Made by a program: the position numbers and the translations under genes
Assembly: GCA_012522875.1 (NCBI GenBank)
Contig: JAAYJP010000126.1
Location: 1 to 8,161, forward strand
Length of the DNA stretch: 8,161 bases
DNA from: Clostridiales bacterium
GTDB lineage: Bacteria > Bacillota > Clostridia > Christensenellales > Aristaeellaceae
Reading direction: 5' to 3'
Shown here: positions 6,514 through 8,161 of the stretch, one piece after another
How positions within the stretch are numbered: position 1 is the first letter of the stretch
Layout of the letters: the number at the start of each line of letters is the position of its first letter
Notes under the pieces: generated by a model
Databases searched by the model: none
What the model saw: only the letters and a program-made list of their open reading frames with translations
Told to the model about the DNA's origin: nothing

Positions 6514-7569
6514 ATGTTTGACGCCCACCTCCATTACGCCAGGAGCCATCCGGAAGAAGCCCTGGAAAAGGTGCTGAAGGACAACGGTATCACAGCCTTT
6601 GCCCTCCAGTGTATCCCCCAGGAGGATGTAAAGCCGGTTACGCCGGATGCGCTCAGGTTCAAGCGCCGGCACCCGGGGCGCTGTTTCGTGCTGGGGGAGT
6701 TGTCCCGCCTGGTGTACCTGCGTTTTCAGGATGAACCGCGGGCCCTTGGGGGCAGCCTGGTTTCCCAGGCGCAAAAGCTTCTGGACGCTGGCTGTGACGG
6801 CATCAAACTCCTGGAGGGAAAGCCGGACATCCGCCGCAGGTTCCCCATCCCGGACTTTGACAGCGCGGGATGGGCGCCTTTCTGGGAGTTCGCGGAAGCG
6901 GAGGGCGTCCCCCTCACCCTGCACCTCAACGACCCGCCTGAATTCTGGGACAAAAGCCGCATGAACCCCTATGCCGTCCAGCAGGGCTGGTTCTATGGCG
7001 AGGACACCGTCAACAACCTGGAACAGTACCGCCAGATGGACGCGGTCTTGGCCCGGCATCCCAAGCTGAAGCTCCAGCTGGCGCACTTCTATTTCCACTA
7101 TGATTATCTTGAGGGCCTGGCCGGGATGCTGGAAACTTGCCCCAACCTGCGCCTTGACCTGACGCCGGGGGTGGAAATCTACTACAGCCTCTCTGCCAAT
7201 CTTGATGCCGCCCGGGATTTTTTTGAAAGGTTCTCCGGCCGCATTCTCTTTGGCACGGACATCGGCAGCCGTGCCGCCATCGCCTGCCCGCCAAAGGCGC
7301 TTGACCCCCTGGAATCGGCGCCCCGGGTGCGGCTCATCCGCCAGTTCCTTCAGACGAAGGGCCCCTACACCCTTGAGCCGGACGGCCGCTACCTCTTCAA
7401 CATCCCCAGCCGCCGGATGGCGGGGCTGGACCTCCCCGGGGATATCCTCCAAAAAATCTATGAAGCCAACGCCTGGGCGCATTTCGGCAAGCTTCCCCGC
7501 CCTGTGCCGGAAGGCGGGCCGGAGGAACTGGCGGCAATGTTTGCCCACGCCAATGAAAACGGCCTGTAG
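6514..7569 (+). CDS. Amidohydrolase-family metal-dependent hydrolase (TIM barrel)
   Basis: 351 residues. The start is ATG at 6514 with AGAGGT at 6501-6506, 7 nt upstream. The protein opens directly with the metal-binding D3-A-H5-L-H7 of the amidohydrolase superfamily. Further candidate metal or catalytic residues follow in the usual barrel order: K98 in D-G-I-K-L-L-E-G, H137 in L-T-L-H-L-N-D-P, H191 in L-A-H-F-Y-F-H, and D249 in L-F-G-T-D-I-G. The overall plan fits the Amidohydrolase_2 type (decarboxylases and lactone or ester hydrolases), but the substrate cannot be told. There is no signal peptide, so it is cytoplasmic. It is transcribed away from the phosphorylase operon from a shared regulatory region. 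No clear terminator follows, and the next ORF starts 81 nt later. Confidence 0.9.
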   Translation: MFDAHLHYARSHPEEALEKVLKDNGITAFALQCIPQEDVKPVTPDALRFKRRHPGRCFVLGELSRLVYLRFQDEPRALGGSLVSQAQKLLDAGCDGIKLLEGKPDIRRRFPIPDFDSAGWAPFWEFAEAEGVPLTLHLNDPPEFWDKSRMNPYAVQQGWFYGEDTVNNLEQYRQMDAVLARHPKLKLQLAHFYFHYDYLEGLAGMLETCPNLRLDLTPGVEIYYSLSANLDAARDFFERFSGRILFGTDIGSRAAIACPPKALDPLESAPRVRLIRQFLQTKGPYTLEPDGRYLFNIPSRRMAGLDLPGDILQKIYEANAWAHFGKLPRPVPEGGPEELAAMFAHANENGL

Positions 7570-7650
7570 GTTGGGAAAAAGGCCCCAATAAAGATGTCAG
7601 TGCGTGTCACCTGCCCTCTGTGTTAGGCTCAGCCCAAAGGGGGGGATCAG

Positions 7651-7818
7651 ATGGCAGACAAACAGATCAGCGAGATCAAGGCCCTGGCGCTTCATCAGCT
7701 CAGGCAGCTGGCGGAGGAGGGCAAACTGTCGGCGGCGGACCTGCTCCGCGTGCTGGCCATGCCGGAGGGCCAGGAGGAGGTGGGCGGGGACTTTGTCATC
7801 CGCCTGACAGAGGATTGA
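7651..7818 (+). CDS. Small protein of unknown function preceding terminase
   Basis: 55 residues from ATG at 7651, preceded by a run of G (AAAGGGGGGG, about 7636-7645) that can serve as a Shine-Dalgarno 5 nt away. The sequence is mostly helical and charged: M-A-D-K-Q-I-S-E-I-K, then L-H-Q-L-R-Q-L-A-E-E-G-K-L-S-A-A-D-L-L-R, then an acidic C-terminus ending F-V-I-R-L-T-E-D. No family is recognised. The helix-turn-helix expected of a terminase small subunit is not evident, and it is short for one. Its stop (7816-7818) overlaps the likely TTG of the terminase gene (TTGA), so the two are probably coupled and the ORF is likely phage-derived. It may be a small phage protein or the remnant of a longer gene. 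Confidence 0.7.
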   Translation: MADKQISEIKALALHQLRQLAEEGKLSAADLLRVLAMPEGQEEVGGDFVIRLTED

Positions 7819-8161
7819 GGGGAGATGATCCCCGCCTCCTGGTGCCCCAAAGCGCCTTCAATCAAGCCTTTCTGCCCCACCTTCAGGCCCGGGAGCGGGT
7901 GCAGATTTACTTTGGCGGTGCCGGTTCGGGCAAGAGCGCCTTCCTGGCCAGCCGCGTGGCGCTGGACGCCCTGTGCGGGCGCAATACCCTGGTGGCCCGG
8001 AAAGTGGCCCACACGCTCAAATCCAGCTGCTTTGCTGAGGTCAGCAAGGCCATCCGCCGCCTGGGACTGGGCGGCTTTTTCAAAGCCAACGCTTCAGACC
8101 TGACGGTCACCTGCCCAAGGAACGGCGCGCAGATCCTGTTCACCGGGCTTCAGGATGTGGA
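7815..8161 (+). CDS. terL: Phage terminase large subunit, N-terminal ATPase part (partial, runs off right edge)
   Basis: The frame is open from TTG at 7815 to the window end, about 115 codons. Walker A is clear: I-Y-F-G-G-A-G-S-G-K-S (G34 to S41 counted from the TTG). After it come A-R-K-V-A-H-T-L-K-S-S-C-F-A-E-V, the usual TerL region with a conserved Arg and Lys, and a beta strand I-L-F-T-G-L-Q-D-V. This order matches PBSX/SPP1-like large terminases, the motor that packs phage DNA into capsids. The start is uncertain. There is no ATG in frame before Walker A; TTG at 7815 overlaps the upstream stop as TTGA but has no spaced Shine-Dalgarno, and GTG at 7842 has GGGGAG about 17 nt upstream, which is too far. 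Neither is convincing, but the protein frame itself is solid. It marks phage or prophage DNA continuing to the right. Confidence 0.9.
   Translation, partial: MRGDDPRLLVPQSAFNQAFLPHLQARERVQIYFGGAGSGKSAFLASRVALDALCGRNTLVARKVAHTLKSSCFAEVSKAIRRLGLGGFFKANASDLTVTCPRNGAQILFTGLQDV

Noticed and set aside
6484..7548. 354-codon minus-strand ORF
   Set aside because: Exact antisense of the amidohydrolase, whose metal-binding motifs and ribosome binding site are on the plus strand.
7571..7588. Possible terminator TTGGG...CCCAA after the amidohydrolase
   Set aside because: The stem is only 5 bp and no T-run follows; not a convincing intrinsic terminator.
7825..8103. 92-codon plus-strand ORF
   Set aside because: Out of frame with the Walker A-containing terminase frame; a shadow ORF.

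Overview
The window looks like chromosomal DNA of a GC-rich, probably anaerobic Gram-positive bacterium of the Clostridia. This is an inference from strong purine-rich Shine-Dalgarno sites, a Bacillus/Clostridium-type pyrimidine-nucleoside phosphorylase, a small CXXC protein of a type I know mainly from clostridia, and a large zinc-ribbon/membrane/helical-repeat protein common in that group. No rRNA, tRNA or CRISPR array is visible.

Layout. A divergent promoter region (about 6390-6513) splits the window. Leftwards (minus strand) runs one tightly packed, apparently single operon of six genes: pyrimidine-nucleoside phosphorylase (5064-6389), a TlpA/ResA-like exported thioredoxin (4462-5067), a 48-residue CXXC membrane protein (4335-4481), a NapH/YccM-like membrane iron-sulfur protein (3350-4342), an exported cysteine-free protein of unknown function with an internal duplication (2208-3353), and a zinc-ribbon, single-pass membrane protein with a long series of GDYxDA-type helical repeats, which runs off the left edge (1-2175). 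Junctions are ATGA overlaps, 20- and 8-nt overlaps, or a 32-nt gap. Rightwards runs a TIM-barrel amidohydrolase (6514-7569). After a gap of only 81 nt comes a 55-codon ORF (7651-7818), and then the start of a phage-type terminase large subunit (from about 7815), which runs off the right edge.

How the genes may work together. The middle of the leftward operon reads as an envelope redox module: a membrane protein with several cysteine pairs and a ferredoxin domain could pass electrons across the membrane, with the CXXC peptide and the TlpA-like protein as thiol partners. The cysteine-free exported protein and the repeat protein are the unexplained members. The right end looks like the edge of a prophage or prophage remnant, lying directly against a metabolic gene without a visible integrase or attachment site in the window.

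Three genes (the CXXC protein, the iron-sulfur protein and the terminase) appear to lack a usable ATG start, and automated annotation may miss or mis-start them. The CXXC gene is not obvious as an ATG ORF at all.
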